NCBI GenBank assembly: GCA_037951105.1
Contig: JBAMJV010010036.1
Coordinates: forward strand, 30,467-94,466
Length of the DNA stretch: 64,000 bases
Origin: Echinarachnius parma
Taxonomy: Eukaryota; Echinodermata; Echinoidea; Clypeasteroida; Echinarachniidae
Direction of reading: 5' to 3'
Shown here: positions 1 through 10,453 of the stretch, piece after piece
How the letters are laid out: every line of letters begins with the position of its first letter
Position numbering within the stretch: position 1 is the stretch's first letter
The notes under the pieces: model-generated
Databases searched by the model: none
Told to the model about the DNA's origin: nothing
The model's input: the letters and a program-made list of their open reading frames with translations, nothing else
Program-made: the position numbers and the translations under genes

Positions 1-818
1 CGCATCTCATTTGACGAATCTGAACTACCTTTAAAATATTGGATATCCTGTAATAAAATATGTGTAATGTGGAAATGATCCTTGGCTCCTTGCCAATGAC
101 AACTGTTGTTAAAAGTGATTTATTAACTTCATAAGATTGCTATAAAATTGATATTTTATATTTAAGCATAAACCAATACTCATTGGAAGAATCTTTTGAA
201 TGATGTGTGACAGTTTCATAAAAAAATAAAGAGAACAATTTTGACCTAGTGAAAGTGTGAAAGTTGATGTTGTTTACAATCGAAACGCGTTCCGGAACGC
301 TTTTCATTAAAACATAAATATATGCATACTTTGAGGGGCATGTTAAAGGTGGTTCGGATTCGTATATCAGACGCACGGCGCCATCTTGCGCGCGGTGCGT
401 AATGCACAATGAATCCGTGTTATGCGGTGCGCGCAAACTAGCTGGTAGTTCAAAATGGCGACCCGCAGTGTAGCATCCCGACGCTTGATGATCTTTAAAT
501 ATTAAAAATACAACTTCTTCTGTTACCATCAGCCGACCAACAAGGTACGATAGAAATGCGAACGCTCCAAGTGATTTTGGTTAAATTTGAGAAAGTAAAT
601 GAATCGCTTTCACAAGGCTTATGCATAGAGTATTTTGCGCTTGGTAAGCTTTAACATTTGTAGTGAATAAACATCCGTTTTGGAAAGGTTGAATAAGAAC
701 TTTGATTTACGATCTAAGGAGGTATTATCCAACAGCTTGTACCGAATCAATAATCGTTTAAGAGCCAAGTTCTTATCAGCATAATGAAAACAATATAATT
801 AGAAATGAAAAACAGTTA
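1..818. other. No gene recognised; CpG-rich patch
   Basis: AT-rich sequence with a CpG-rich patch at about 285-490 that contains CGCCATCTTG and, on the minus strand, CGCCATTTTG. A minus-strand open frame of 129 codons covers 140-529. It has no recognisable domain and its translation looks like random composition. The patch could be an old promoter, a first exon or an unrecognised repeat, and nothing in the sequence decides between these. Confidence 0.3.
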
Positions 819-1352
819 TTAAAGGGATAGTGAGTATTGGTCAAACTTAACTTTAGTAACCAAAACCTGCACCATTACGGTACAAAGTAATAGTTATAAC
901 TTTACCATGCTCGAAAAGTATATACAATTACAAACGACTAAGTAAAACCCCTGTTATCATTCAAAAAGAGCCGTTACAACTCAAGAGGGCGCTATTTAAA
1001 AGAAATCCTTGGTCTTAGCCTTTTTCATACAAAATTGTGCATTTAATGTTTGTTAAAATAATGATTCAATAGAGATATCATCAACGACTTTTTAAAAACC
1101 TATTCTGATTTTGTTCAAAGTATAGTCTTCGAGCATTTTTTGAAATTTTCCTAAAAAGTCTAAATATCGTCCGGTGATTGCCGGTGAAGATCATTTTGAA
1201 TACAAATATATTTATGGATATTTCAGCCGTTTCTGTACCGATTTTGATCAAATAAAGTTTATTCTGTCATTAAAATTGTATGTTCTTTCGAATTTGACAG
1301 TCAGTTTTTCATTATCTCACAAAAATATCGGGGGGGGGGGGGCACTTCGGGA
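819..1352. mobile_element. MITE family B, copy B1 (right end lost)
   Basis: Starts TTAAAGGGATAGT and carries the family B landmarks in order: CCAAAACCTGCACCA, an AAGAGGGCGCT block, then a section ending in TTTATTCTGTCATTAAAATT and TTTTTCATTATCTCAC. Full copies end in a mirror ACTACCCCTTTAA; here the match stops at a poly-G run (about 1331-1342), so the right terminus is missing. Non-coding. The TTAA at both ends of complete copies fits a TTAA target duplication (Kolobok or piggyBac type, by inference). Confidence 0.75.
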
Positions 1353-1480
1353 AATACCAATACTCAACACTACCTTTAAGAGGGTTACTATCGAAGTGTG
1401 CCATGAGATTTCCTTTTGATAACAAATCGCTTCCCCAGTTATGCGAACATGATACAGACGTAATTATGATATGTCGTAAA

Positions 1481-1690
1481 TTAAAGGGATGTAGCAACTT
1501 TGTTGGCATATTTAAGCAAAAACTGAGAGAGGGTTTGTCAAATGTGCGTTGATGGGATTTTGTATGCCCATTGAGTAATGTGTGAAAATTCCCTGTTACG
1601 GTTTATGGTTTTATGGCCGAGTAATGAGAGAAAATGCATTGCTATTTGCTAACTCAATGCTATAAGTTTGTATAATCCTACACAGTTGGA
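1481..1690. mobile_element. MITE family A, copy A1 (partial)
   Basis: Begins TTAAAGGGATGTAGCAACTT and follows family A through GGCCGAGTAATGAG and the AAAATGCA block. The match is lost before the central TTTGTACACGG segment, so only the left half remains. Non-coding. Confidence 0.7.
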
Positions 1691-1756
1691 ATGATCCCTT
1701 GTAGTTGTTTTTCAAATAAATCTAAACAAATATATCTCCAATCATTGTGACCTCTA

Positions 1757-2093
1757 CCCAGCTAGCCACCTGACGTCGGGCCGATGTCGGAAGTTGGTTG
1801 CCGGATGTCGGCATATCGCCGTTGGCTCGAGGTTAAAATGTCCGCCAGCCCAACATCGTCACGACGTCATTTTTGTGATATATTGGCATAACGTCAATTT
1901 CCGACAATGGCCCAACATCATCTCATGACAAGATGTTGGGCCATTGTCGAAAATGACGTTATGCCAATATATCACAAAAATGACGTCGTGACGATGTTGG
2001 GCTGGCGGACATTTTAACCTCGAGCCAACGGCGATATGCCGACATCCGGCAACCAACTTCCGACATCGGCCCGACTTCAGGTGGCTAGCTGGG
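1757..2093. mobile_element. Hairpin MITE, near-perfect inverted repeat
   Basis: Left arm 1757-1919 and right arm 1932-2093 are reverse complements with only about one mismatch and one indel, around a 12-nt centre. The ends read CCCAGCTAGCC and GGCTAGCTGGG, and TA flanks both sides (1755-1756 and 2094-2095). A TA duplication with a full-length fold-back fits a Tc1/mariner-type hairpin MITE. The arms carry repeated GATGTCGG-like words. The near identity of the arms suggests a young or gene-converted copy. Confidence 0.85.
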
Positions 2094-2095
2094 TA

Positions 2096-2290
2096 AATCC
2101 ATATTGCGATCTAAATCCATATCACGTGACAAATATTCGATTAGTCAATCACCCATATTATGTTTGTACGCACTGTGAGCGACGATTGTGTATGCGATAA
2201 TACGGACATCGTACATCTTCAGAGCGAAAGCGATTACTGTATACACAGGATCCTCTGCGCGCAAACACAGCGTCGCGGAGATGTGCTTGG
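2096..2290. repeat. Dispersed repeat M, copy 1
   Basis: Diverged from 25660-25834 in the same orientation. Shared words include CTAAATCC, TATCACGTGACAA versus AATCACGGGACAA, TTTGTACGCACTGTG and CGAAAGCGATTA versus CGCAAGCGATTA. No coding potential. Class unknown. Confidence 0.55.
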
Positions 2291-2465
2291 TCACTAGTCC
2301 CAAATATTTCAATAACAAAGTGAAAATACAAAAAAAAAAAAAGGTGGTTTCATATTTACATCAGTAAGAGGAAATTAATTTATAGACATGAAATAACCAC
2401 TTGGGATACGAGTGAGTTTGGTCAATTCAGACAAGGTAACGAGATCCCTTTAAGTATATAAAGAA

Positions 2466-2926
2466 ACACAACATTATACAGTTGTTAACTGGTGGTGGAG
2501 GGAACATCACGGAATGTTCCATCCGAGGGATTTTAAATGCTATTGAGGGAAGAGTAAATAAGTCCCGAGACGTAGTCGAGGTACTTACTTTCTTCACGAA
2601 ATAGCATTTTAAATCGCGAGGATTAGAACATTCCATGATTTTCCCGACGACAAAGTTAACAACTGTTATATCATCTGGCTAAATACGGGGGCTATATTCA
2701 CATTTATGCATTGAAACTGGACTCAGTCAAAAACAACATACGGTATACGTGTACCTTTGGTTCTCATTGTGACGTCATAATACAATCTCTTTTGCAGCGC
2801 GCGCCATGCGGGTGTCATAACCCTCTGGCCATGGTGTCATAACAAATTGACACCCCAGTCATGTGACCGTGTTTAGCCAATCAACGACGCGGATTTTACT
2901 AAGTCAGATGATATAATCATATGTAG
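2466..2926 (+). mobile_element. Dispersed repeat BB, copy 1
   Basis: Homologous to 23100-23594 in inverse orientation. The first 200 bp form an imperfect hairpin with ATACAGTTGTTAACTGG at one side and AAAGTTAACAACTGTTATA at the other. The remainder has CCTTTGGTTCTCATTGTGA, a GCGCGCGCCATGCG block and GCCAATCAACGACGCG. A short family A terminus (AACGAGATCCCTTTAA) lies just upstream at about 2434-2451. Probably a non-autonomous element. Superfamily not recognised. Confidence 0.6.
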
Positions 2927-3226
2927 TTACTCTTTCTATATAATCCCCGTGATACAATTGTATATTAAAATCACGTTTCAAAGACTATTGTGCAAACAAA
3001 ATCAATTAAACGGACACATGAGATGCCTATCCAAATATCCATAATATATCCAAATAAAGTAACGGGATCCCTTTAATTATAATTATAGAAGAGCACAAAC
3101 TATTCGTACAGCTATACTCTCTATATGGAATTCCCCTGATACAGTGTATGTAAGATCATGTTTCAAAGGCTACTAATTATTGTGCAAACAGAAACAATTA
3201 AACTGACACATGACTCGCGTATCCAA
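2926..3226. repeat. Two-copy tandem duplication, period about 187 bp
   Basis: The segment at about 2926-3040 (with CCCCGTGATACAATTG and CATGAGATGCCTATCCAAAT) recurs diverged at about 3108-3226 (CCCCTGATACAGTG and ATGACTCGCGTATCCAAAT). Between them is another isolated family A terminus (AACGGGATCCCTTTAA, about 3060-3075). Non-coding. Confidence 0.6.
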
Positions 3227-3310
3227 ATGAAGAGCTTAGTACCAAAAGGCACTAAATCAATATAATCAAAATAAATGTTGGGCCCAACATTTTGTTCAAT
3301 AACTAATGAA

Positions 3311-3529
3311 ATCGGAAATAATATCGCTAGTGATATTCGTTTGTCTCGCAATGTATGGTCAACAAGGAATCTAAAAGATCACGACGTTTCGTGCGCCGCT
3401 GCAACACTTCGTCAGGTGATACAATCACCGAAGTGTTGCAGCGGCGCACGAAACGTCGTGATCTTTTAGATTCCTTGTTGACCATACATTGCGAGACAAA
3501 CGAATATCACTAGCGATATTATTTCCGAT
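3311..3529. mobile_element. Perfect 101-bp inverted repeat (hairpin)
   Basis: Arms 3311-3411 and 3429-3529 look identical in reverse complement by eye, around a 17-nt loop (3412-3428). Arms begin ATCGGAAATAATATCGC and end AACACTTCG at the loop. The word AACTAATGAA occurs just outside the left arm (3301) and again at 3557, which may be an old flanking duplication. Probably a fold-back MITE. No coding content. Confidence 0.75.
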
Positions 3530-4099
3530 ACTATATCCGCAATGAGTAATATATTTAACTAATGAAATATTAAACAGCTCTGACACGGAAGATTCAAACC
3601 CTGTTCTTCCCAAATTGTTAATATGCCCTCTTTCTAAAACATACAATTAATAGAAAGAATATCCGAAGCGATTTCAAAGACACTGTAGTACCGGTGTACC
3701 GGTGTACCGGGGGAGTTTGGGGTGTTAAACATCCCCCTTTAGCCAAAAATATGACTGTTTTAGGTATTCAATCACACCCCAATTACGCCGCTAAAGCACC
3801 TCCTTGAACAAAGTTATGGGTACGACTATGACTGAAGTACATTTTCACGAATGTGTTTGTTATTTTATAGATATTCAATTTCATGTGGGTAAAATCTTGA
3901 ATGAAAAAAAAACAAAAACAAAACGTTTCCATCCCTTTAACAATATGAACGTGAGAGGCAACTTCAGGTTGTTGGTCTTCCTATGCTAGCTCATCATCCA
4001 AGTTGTTTTAATTTCCGGTAAACATAGTGAGGAATAACAATGTATTGATTGCAATATTCTCCACAATGAGCAATAACAGCTGTTCTAAGGATCAGCTAT
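3530..4099. other. No gene recognised
   Basis: AT-rich sequence. The only structure seen is a short GTACCGGT tandem repeat near 3689-3710. No open frame with recognisable content. Confidence 0.5.
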
Positions 4100-4495
4100 T
4101 TAAAGGGACTTAATAACATTGTCCAAATCCTCAAAACCCAATTGAAATTCTAGCGGTTCACTCGTACCTTGTTGTATTCTTATTAACAAAAAAATCATCA
4201 ATGGGACAGGTTTCGGTTTTTTAAAATTTCCCTTTCGTTCAAAAGATATTTACGATTGAAGTGTTGTCAAATGATGTCAAATTATCCAATGGATCTTCAG
4301 AACCGTGTACAAAGTGACTGCAATGAGTTAGTGAATGTCACTTTGCATGTTTGCTCATTACTCGGCCATATAAAGTCCAATTAACTTGAAATGTTCACAC
4401 AACACCCAGTGGACATATCAGATAACAACAATATACATTATATCAACCACTCGTCGCTTTTTGCACATGACAACAAAGTTACTAGATCCCTTTAA
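4100..4495. mobile_element. MITE family A, copy A2 (complete)
   Basis: Reads from TTAAAGGGACTTAATAACAT to ACTAGATCCCTTTAA, the full family A length of about 395 bp, with TTAA at each end. Internal landmarks are TAGCGGTTC, ACCTTGTTGTATTC, GACAGGTTTCGG, CGTGTACAAAGTGA and CATTACTCGGCCATATAA. Non-coding. Confidence 0.85.
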
Positions 4496-5224
4496 ATAAT
4501 GACTGCATTTAATGTTCGGTTAAATGTCAGATCGATGAATGAACATTTCATATGCGGAAGGAAGACATGCATGATCCGAATCGTAAATTAATGAGCGTGC
4601 ATTATCTTCATACATTTCGGGCGAAAATAAATAAATGAATTTAAAAAAAATAAAAAATTAATGAAATAAATCAATAAATGTGTATTCGACGAAGGAAATT
4701 AAGAATAAATGTATGTCATTTCAACTTTGTGTTTCTTTCAAACCATTTTAAAACCAACTTTGAATAATGATCATGATATAATAGAATGTATCGAGGGTCA
4801 TATGCGATTGCAAACTAGGTTCTTCTTATAATCAAATGAATATTACAGACAAATTATCCTGTTGACTTTGGAATTGTTAATGTGCGTGCGCGTGCAGACT
4901 TATGAGAGACAAAGAGCTATATATAATGTATGAAACTTATTCACTATGTTTCACTTTGTTTCACTATGTTTTCCCTCTGTTTCACTATGTTTACGTGAAA
5001 TATAATCCTTTAAAAGCATTCTTCGTTGTCAGTTCCATTTCCCAATTTATCATTCCCGCACAACATGTTTGTTCGTCATGTTCGTAAGAAGACTTGTTTT
5101 GTTTTGTTTTTGGAGATTACTCCGTCATTTACCTGGCTCATAATTATTACCTCCCACTCTAAAGCCAAAATAATGGTACAAGAAATCTAAAATATTCATT
5201 TTCATGTAAATCCTCGTAACACGC
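4496..5224. other. No gene recognised
   Basis: AT-rich. Contains an A-rich stretch at about 4630-4680 and a short tandem TTTCACTATG array at about 4942-4993. No coding signal. Confidence 0.5.
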
Positions 5225-5769
5225 TTAAAGGGGTAGTATACAGTTTTGGTAAGGCTGAACTTTAGTAACCAAAACCTGCACAGTAACATAACAAACTAAT
5301 ATTTATAACCCCACCATGCTCGAAAGGTATACAAAATTACAAACGACTAGGTAAAAAGCCCGTTATCGCTCAAAAAGAGCCATTGAAACACAAGAGGGCG
5401 CTCTCTTAAAAGGCATTGGTTTCAACCATTTTTCATACAAAATTATGCATGTGATGTTTTATTGAAATAACGATTAAGCAGATAGATCATCAACAACTAT
5501 TTCAAAAACGCTTTTGAAAATTTTTGAAAAAGTGTAAGCATTTTTTTTTTTTTTGAAAAAATCATTTAATTATTTGGGCCCCAAATAATTATAAGATCAG
5601 ATATGTTTATTGATATTTCAGCCGTTTCTGGACCGATTTTGACCAAATAAAGTTTATTCTGCCATTAAAATTGCATGTTCTCTCAAATTCGACACTCAGT
5701 TTTTCATTACCTCACACAAAAATTGTGATGTGCAGCGCCCTCTCTACCAAAACTAAACTACCCCTTTAA
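5225..5769. mobile_element. MITE family B, copy B2 (complete)
   Basis: TTAAAGGGGTAGTATACAG at the left and CTAAACTACCCCTTTAA at the right form the terminal inverted repeat with TTAA at each end. Internal landmarks: CCAAAACCTGCAC, CACAAGAGGGCGCTC, GGGCCCCAAATAATT and GGCGCTG-type sequence near the right end. Non-coding, about 545 bp. Confidence 0.85.
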
Positions 5770-5883
5770 ACCTGTATACATGTATGTATTGCTCTTTCGT
5801 AATAATAAAGAAAAGCATAGCGATTGTTGTATTCTAGTCGGACGTACTGACCATATTACTTTGAATGATTGAAGAGTCTTGCA

Positions 5884-6176
5884 TTAAAGGGATCTAGCAA
5901 CTTTGTTGACATGTGCAAAAAGTGATGAATGGCTGGTACAATGTATATTGTTGCTATCTGATATGTCCACTGGGTATTGTGTGAACATTTAAGTTAAATG
6001 AACGTTATATGGCCGAGTAATGAGCAAAAATGCAAAGTGATATTTACTAACTCATTGCTCTGACTTTGTACACGGTTACGACTATCCAGTGGATAGTTTA
6101 ACATCTCAACACTTCAATCGTAAATATTTTTTTAACGAAAGGGAAATTCGAAAAACCGAAACCTGTCCCATGCTTC
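5884..6176. mobile_element. MITE family A, copy A3, left part
   Basis: Starts TTAAAGGGATCTAGCAACTT and follows the family up to ACCTGTCCCATGCTTC. It stops exactly where the LTR retrotransposon begins, and the missing 3' part of the same MITE resumes at 13032. The MITE was present first and was split by the 6.9-kb insertion. Confidence 0.85.
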
Positions 6177-7350
6177 TGTTGCGATTTGCAACTGTGATTA
6201 TTGGGCTATTTTGTAGTTTTGTATACTACAGGATAATCATTATGTGTGTAGTTACACATTCATATATTTGGGCCATGCACTGACCAACTCAGGGTCACTG
6301 TTCCCCACCGTCTTGTGCTCTGATTTACCCGGAGTAATCGCTACCCCTCCCCTTTCTTGATGTGACGCTTTGCTCAGGGTCAAGTCTCGCTCTTCCTACC
6401 ACTCTCTCTTTTAGTCTTTCGTTTTGTTTACTTCGACCTCGGCTACTGGCTCTCTCTCTCTCTCTCTATTTCTGACTTGGTCAGTAGTTTTACGCTGTCC
6501 TTCCTAGCTCTCACAATTAATGAATATTCATGAGCATAGTCGCGTCAAGGTTGTAGTTTCAGTAGTTTATCACAGCGTCCCTATTGCGTAACTCAAGGCT
6601 AAAGATAACTGATAAAACAGTAGACCACATGTTATAGGCCACTCGATCCCAGGGTTGATGTAAGGTATTGGGATTATGTGTATTCGTAATGTAATGAAGC
6701 CCTCTGAGTCTGATTATATATAAATGTTATATCCCGCATGTATACTGTGTATTCATTCTATGCTTACAATAATTGTTGAGTAGGTATTCCTGTATACACG
6801 AATCCTTATACATGTATATAGTACAGTTTCTATCGTAGTTGATTCGATCATGCCAATATGCATTCAGTCATCATTATGTTTATTGTAAATGCTATATGAG
6901 TGTTGTACAGATCAGTTATTTTTATGTTCATGTAAAATGCTGACATGACTAAACTCGAGTCCTTGGCTGTTTAATTACCTTGTTTTTCGGCCTCGCTGCG
7001 CGGCCTTGTTAGGAAAGTTTGTTCCCCCTTTCTTGCGGCCTTGCTCGCTTGTCCTTGCGCTATGTTAGTTATTGTCTTTTGGCCCAGCGTGAGAATTGCT
7101 CTCCGTCTTCCGGAGATTTGGAAATGCAAATAACCCCGCGTTGCGTAACAGCGAGGTCGCACTCTCCTCTCCGGACGAGAGCGCGTTCCCTAGCAACATG
7201 GTCGAGGTCAGAGAATCGTGTGCCGTCCTTACGACTGCCCATGCGCGGAAGCCCGAGTTTGCCCTCGTGTAGTCGAGGTCACACTCCGTCCTTCGCTCTG
7301 GGTCGGACTTGCGAGTCTGTATCGGAGGTCGACTAGCTTGAAGATAAGCC

Positions 7351-7358
7351 ATATAAAA
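7351..7358 (+). promoter_or_regulatory. TATA box of the 5' LTR
   Basis: ATATAAAA in the sequence CCATATAAAAAGCGG, followed about 200 bp later by AATAAA. This is the expected U3-R layout for an RNA polymerase II LTR promoter. The start site itself is inferred. Confidence 0.6.
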
Positions 7359-7551
7359 AGCGGAGCGCGATCCAAATTGAGTCAGTTGCGTTCAGAGATA
7401 TATTCCGAGTTCTTATTAGGAAGTTGTTCCGAGTTGATTCCCGAGTCGAGTTCGAGTTGTTATCAGAGTTGATACACCACCCAGGCTATGGGTCGGTCTG
7501 TCGATCGAGTCAAGTCGTGGATTCATGTTTGAGATGTTGTAGTTTATATCG

Positions 7552-7557
7552 AATAAA
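7552..7557 (+). promoter_or_regulatory. Polyadenylation signal of the 5' LTR
   Basis: AATAAA about 170 bp before the LTR end. The same signal recurs in the matching 3' copy and marks the likely R/U5 border. Confidence 0.55.
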
Positions 7558-7728
7558 ACCAGCCATGAGCTGAAACAATATTACAGGAATACAGTCGTTA
7601 CAATTGTGCATTATTTCGAGAGCCACGCTACCATGGTCGATTAAGTGACATCTTCAACATCATCATTATCATCATCATCTTCATCCCCCCATTACATTTG
7701 TCGATCCGAACCCCGACATTTGTAACAC

Positions 7729-7746
7729 TGGTGGCAGCGGTGGGAT
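7729..7746 (+). promoter_or_regulatory. Primer-binding site, tRNA-Leu type
   Basis: TGGTGGCAGCGGTGGGAT begins one base after the LTR. Its reverse complement ends in CCGCTGCCA followed by CCA, which is the 3' end of animal tRNA-Leu (AAG/UAG group) as I recall it, matched over 18 nt. The position and the TGG start are as expected for minus-strand DNA priming. Confidence 0.85.
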
Positions 7747-8075
7747 GATGGACTTTAACACGTGCCTGTGGTTATTGAATGGATTATAACGATAAAGCAG
7801 TATTCTAACAGCACCAGACTTGGACTCATCAACGATCAAGATGATCGCATGTATAGGACATAACTTAATCGCATCGGCTTTCTGGAAAAAAATGGCTCCA
7901 TCCAGAAAATACCTTGGATATTTATTCATGAACGTTAATGTCGACGGGCAGAGGAGTAAATGATCTGTCATCGAGATCATGGACATGATTTTGATTGTTG
8001 TCGCCAATTTATACAATTCACGTGCACGTATTGTATGAAAATCGCTATGCTTGGAGATGGACATAATCACGGAGG

Positions 8076-8360
8076 ATGAGTTGGACGAGTGATCCGGATG
8101 TGATGGAGGCCGGCATGACTAAGCTCGGCGTGTGGTGGGTGCTGGTGGTCATTTTGGCGAGTTCGAGGAGAAGCTTCTGGCCTGGCGTGTATGGAGATGG
8201 AGCGACCCTCTCGACTACCCCTTGTCATCGCCGTCGTCATGCCGCAGTTCGTCGTGAGGAGCCGCGGGAATCAACACGCCGGACATCATACGCGGCGTCG
8301 TCGTCCCTTCTCGTGTGCGGAGATGAGGAGTTCGACTGGTACACTGTCGGGATCACCTAG
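8076..8360 (+). CDS. Unrecognised 94-codon open frame in the LTR element
   Basis: The longest plus-strand frame in the GC-richer part of the interior. The start lies in a window with several nearby ATGs. Residues about 14-28 are hydrophobic (LGVWWVLVVILAS), followed by an Arg/Glu-rich and Ser/Thr-rich stretch. This could resemble a signal-anchor, but composition alone may explain it. No gag, env or accessory domain is recognised. It may be a relic or chance frame. Confidence 0.2.
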   Translation: MSWTSDPDVMEAGMTKLGVWWVLVVILASSRRSFWPGVYGDGATLSTTPCHRRRHAAVRREEPRESTRRTSYAASSSLLVCGDEEFDWYTVGIT

Positions 8361-10440
8361 CATATAGCATGTCGATGTGCAACATTGCTGTAATTCTGCG
8401 ACATCAAGGGGAAAATTATATACGTCATCGGCCTCAGCCTAACACATAGTTTGGAGAAAAGAAAATATTGGAAATTTGTCTATGGATATGATTCGTGAAA
8501 AATTATTTTGATCACGTTTGTGAAACGTGAATAGTTAGCAGTGCGACTTGTTTGCGATACAGTCTTATTATATTTGTGAAGAAGTAATGTACGTTTTATT
8601 ATGTTTATTAATAGCGAAATAATTGAATCGTCTTTGATATAATGGAGCCTTGGGGTCATCGTTGCTGTTGTGGATTATGAAGCGAGGTGCGATATATGTA
8701 GTTTAGGTTAAGTTGTATGTTAAGTCGCGTTGTGATACAGCCAGTATGTGTTGGAACATACTGGGTATCTGTAAAATTGGTCGCGCCGAAATCGGAGATG
8801 AGGGGCTGTTGCCAGGTTCCGTTGGACATTGCACGTTGGAACGAGCCCGGTAGTTTATATAGTGTAGATTAGATATCGCGACCATCACGCGGTCGACGTT
8901 GACGAGGCGACAACCTGCCCTGCGCCTCCTACACAGGCGCCTTCGCTGGAATTTTTCCGGGCCGTAGGAAGCCGTCTTTCAACAAATCGTCCGCGAACGT
9001 TTTATAAACCACGCAGAAGTTGACCACAACAGCGACATGGAAGCGATTACATCGAAATTTACTATCCCCGTATCCAGATAGTAATGTTTGTGACGAACAC
9101 GACCGTGGGCATCGATCACGGTGGGTCTTGGCCAGACCCGGATTGCTGCAGTGGTGATCATCGTCAGAATTTCGATTATTTATAAAGGAATAATATTATT
9201 ATAATTAAACATAGAAGCTGAGACAATGGACTATATAGACCTTCCCTTGTTGTTCGCGAAGAAAAGGAACTCTATTCATTGCATGTCGAATAAACCTTAT
9301 TAATTCTTGGGACAATGATGAACTTTAATGCCCAGGGATACATTTTAACTTTTAACCTTTTTATTTCTGCTTGATAAAATTATGACATGTTGTATGTATA
9401 ATGTTGGTTCGTTACAGTAAGTTGGTATGCATAATTGATTTAAAGAAAACAAGAAACGTAAACAAATTTATGACAAAAAAGAAAGAGAATGAACGTAGAG
9501 TAAACATAGAGTTTGTTGTGGTAAACGAACGTGTGTTTTGCTTAAAGAAGTTATTGGTATATAATTCTTGTAAGCTGTAAACAGGAATTTGATGTGTCGG
9601 TTATTGTGCAACGTTTTTAATTTATGTTTGGACGTTCTCTTTTTAGAAGTATTTGAATTTAGATCGTTTCCTTGTTTCTGATTTTCAATTTCATGCATGT
9701 CATTTTTTTCGCTGTAAATAGTACGATTTGTTTCACTTGTATTTTTGTTAGCAGGTGTATTTTTTTAGTAGGAAGCGTGTAATAGGGCGAGCGGCGTATA
9801 ATTTTGTTCTACCGTAGGTATAGATTTGATGCAACCATGTGCGCTTGGTAGTTTGAGATCGCGTGGGGGGCATTCCTTCATTTCTCTCCCCCTCTTCTTC
9901 CTTCTCCCTCTCTCACCGACTATCCTCTTTTATGCATTTTGCCCTGTTTGCTCAATACACTCGATCCGTTCTATCGCCTTGTTTTGTATTCTTTTTAGAC
10001 TTTTCCTAGACTGTGATCAGATTGTACTCGTGTATAATTCGCATGTTTCTGTTTTAGTGATGGAACACGGTGATACAACTGATGACGTTTTTAAAATTAT
10101 ATTTTAAAGAATATTGATGATTTGCATTGCATGTGGAGATTTAATGTCCTGTTTGATGACTCTCAATTTATATCCGTCCTGTTAATCTTCTCTTCTCTTT
10201 CTCTTCCCTCCAATTGGATGTCCTCTCCTGTCAATCACTCCTTCTTCCTTTTTATCTTTATCTCTACTCTCTTTTACTTTCTCGTTATGGAAACGTGTGT
10301 ATAGATTACAGAAGGATTTTAGTTTGTTTTTGTATCATATTTTGTATGATAAGTAAGTGAGTTAGAACTTGAACATGCAGGTATATATCAGTGAAAGTAT
10401 TGTTCTTACTTATATCGCTGAGGGCAGCGAATTTTTCCGT

Positions 10441-10453
10441 AGGGAGGAGATAG
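10441..10453 (+). promoter_or_regulatory. Polypurine tract
   Basis: AGGGAGGAGATAG directly abuts the TG of the 3' LTR. A purine run at this position is the plus-strand DNA primer in LTR elements. Confidence 0.7.

Larger units (their letters stand above)
6177..7727 (+). repeat. 5' LTR (1551 bp)
   Basis: TG...CA ends (TGTTGC at the left, GTAACA at the right). The U3 promoter has a TATA box at 7351-7358 and an AATAAA signal at 7552-7557, placing R between about 7380 and 7575. Contains a CT microsatellite near 6450-6470. Its segment 6610-7727 matches 11914-13031 at exactly the same length (1118 bp), with no differences found at the sites checked, which points to a recent insertion. Short open frames inside it are shadows repeated in each LTR copy, not genes. 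Confidence 0.9.
7728..10453 (+). other. Internal region of the LTR element, no gag-pol
   Basis: 2.7 kb between the primer-binding site and the purine tract. The first half is GC-richer with coding-like composition. The second half is AT-rich. A start-less open stretch of 50 codons lies at 8868-9020 (with FYKPRRS near its end) and might be a gag relic; this is weak. No DTG protease, YxDD polymerase or integrase zinc motif is readable on the plus strand. The region fits a large non-autonomous retrotransposon derivative. Confidence 0.6.

Noticed and set aside
140..529. 129-codon minus-strand gene at the window start
   Set aside because: No recognisable domain, no supporting signals; may be an exon but nothing distinguishes it from chance.
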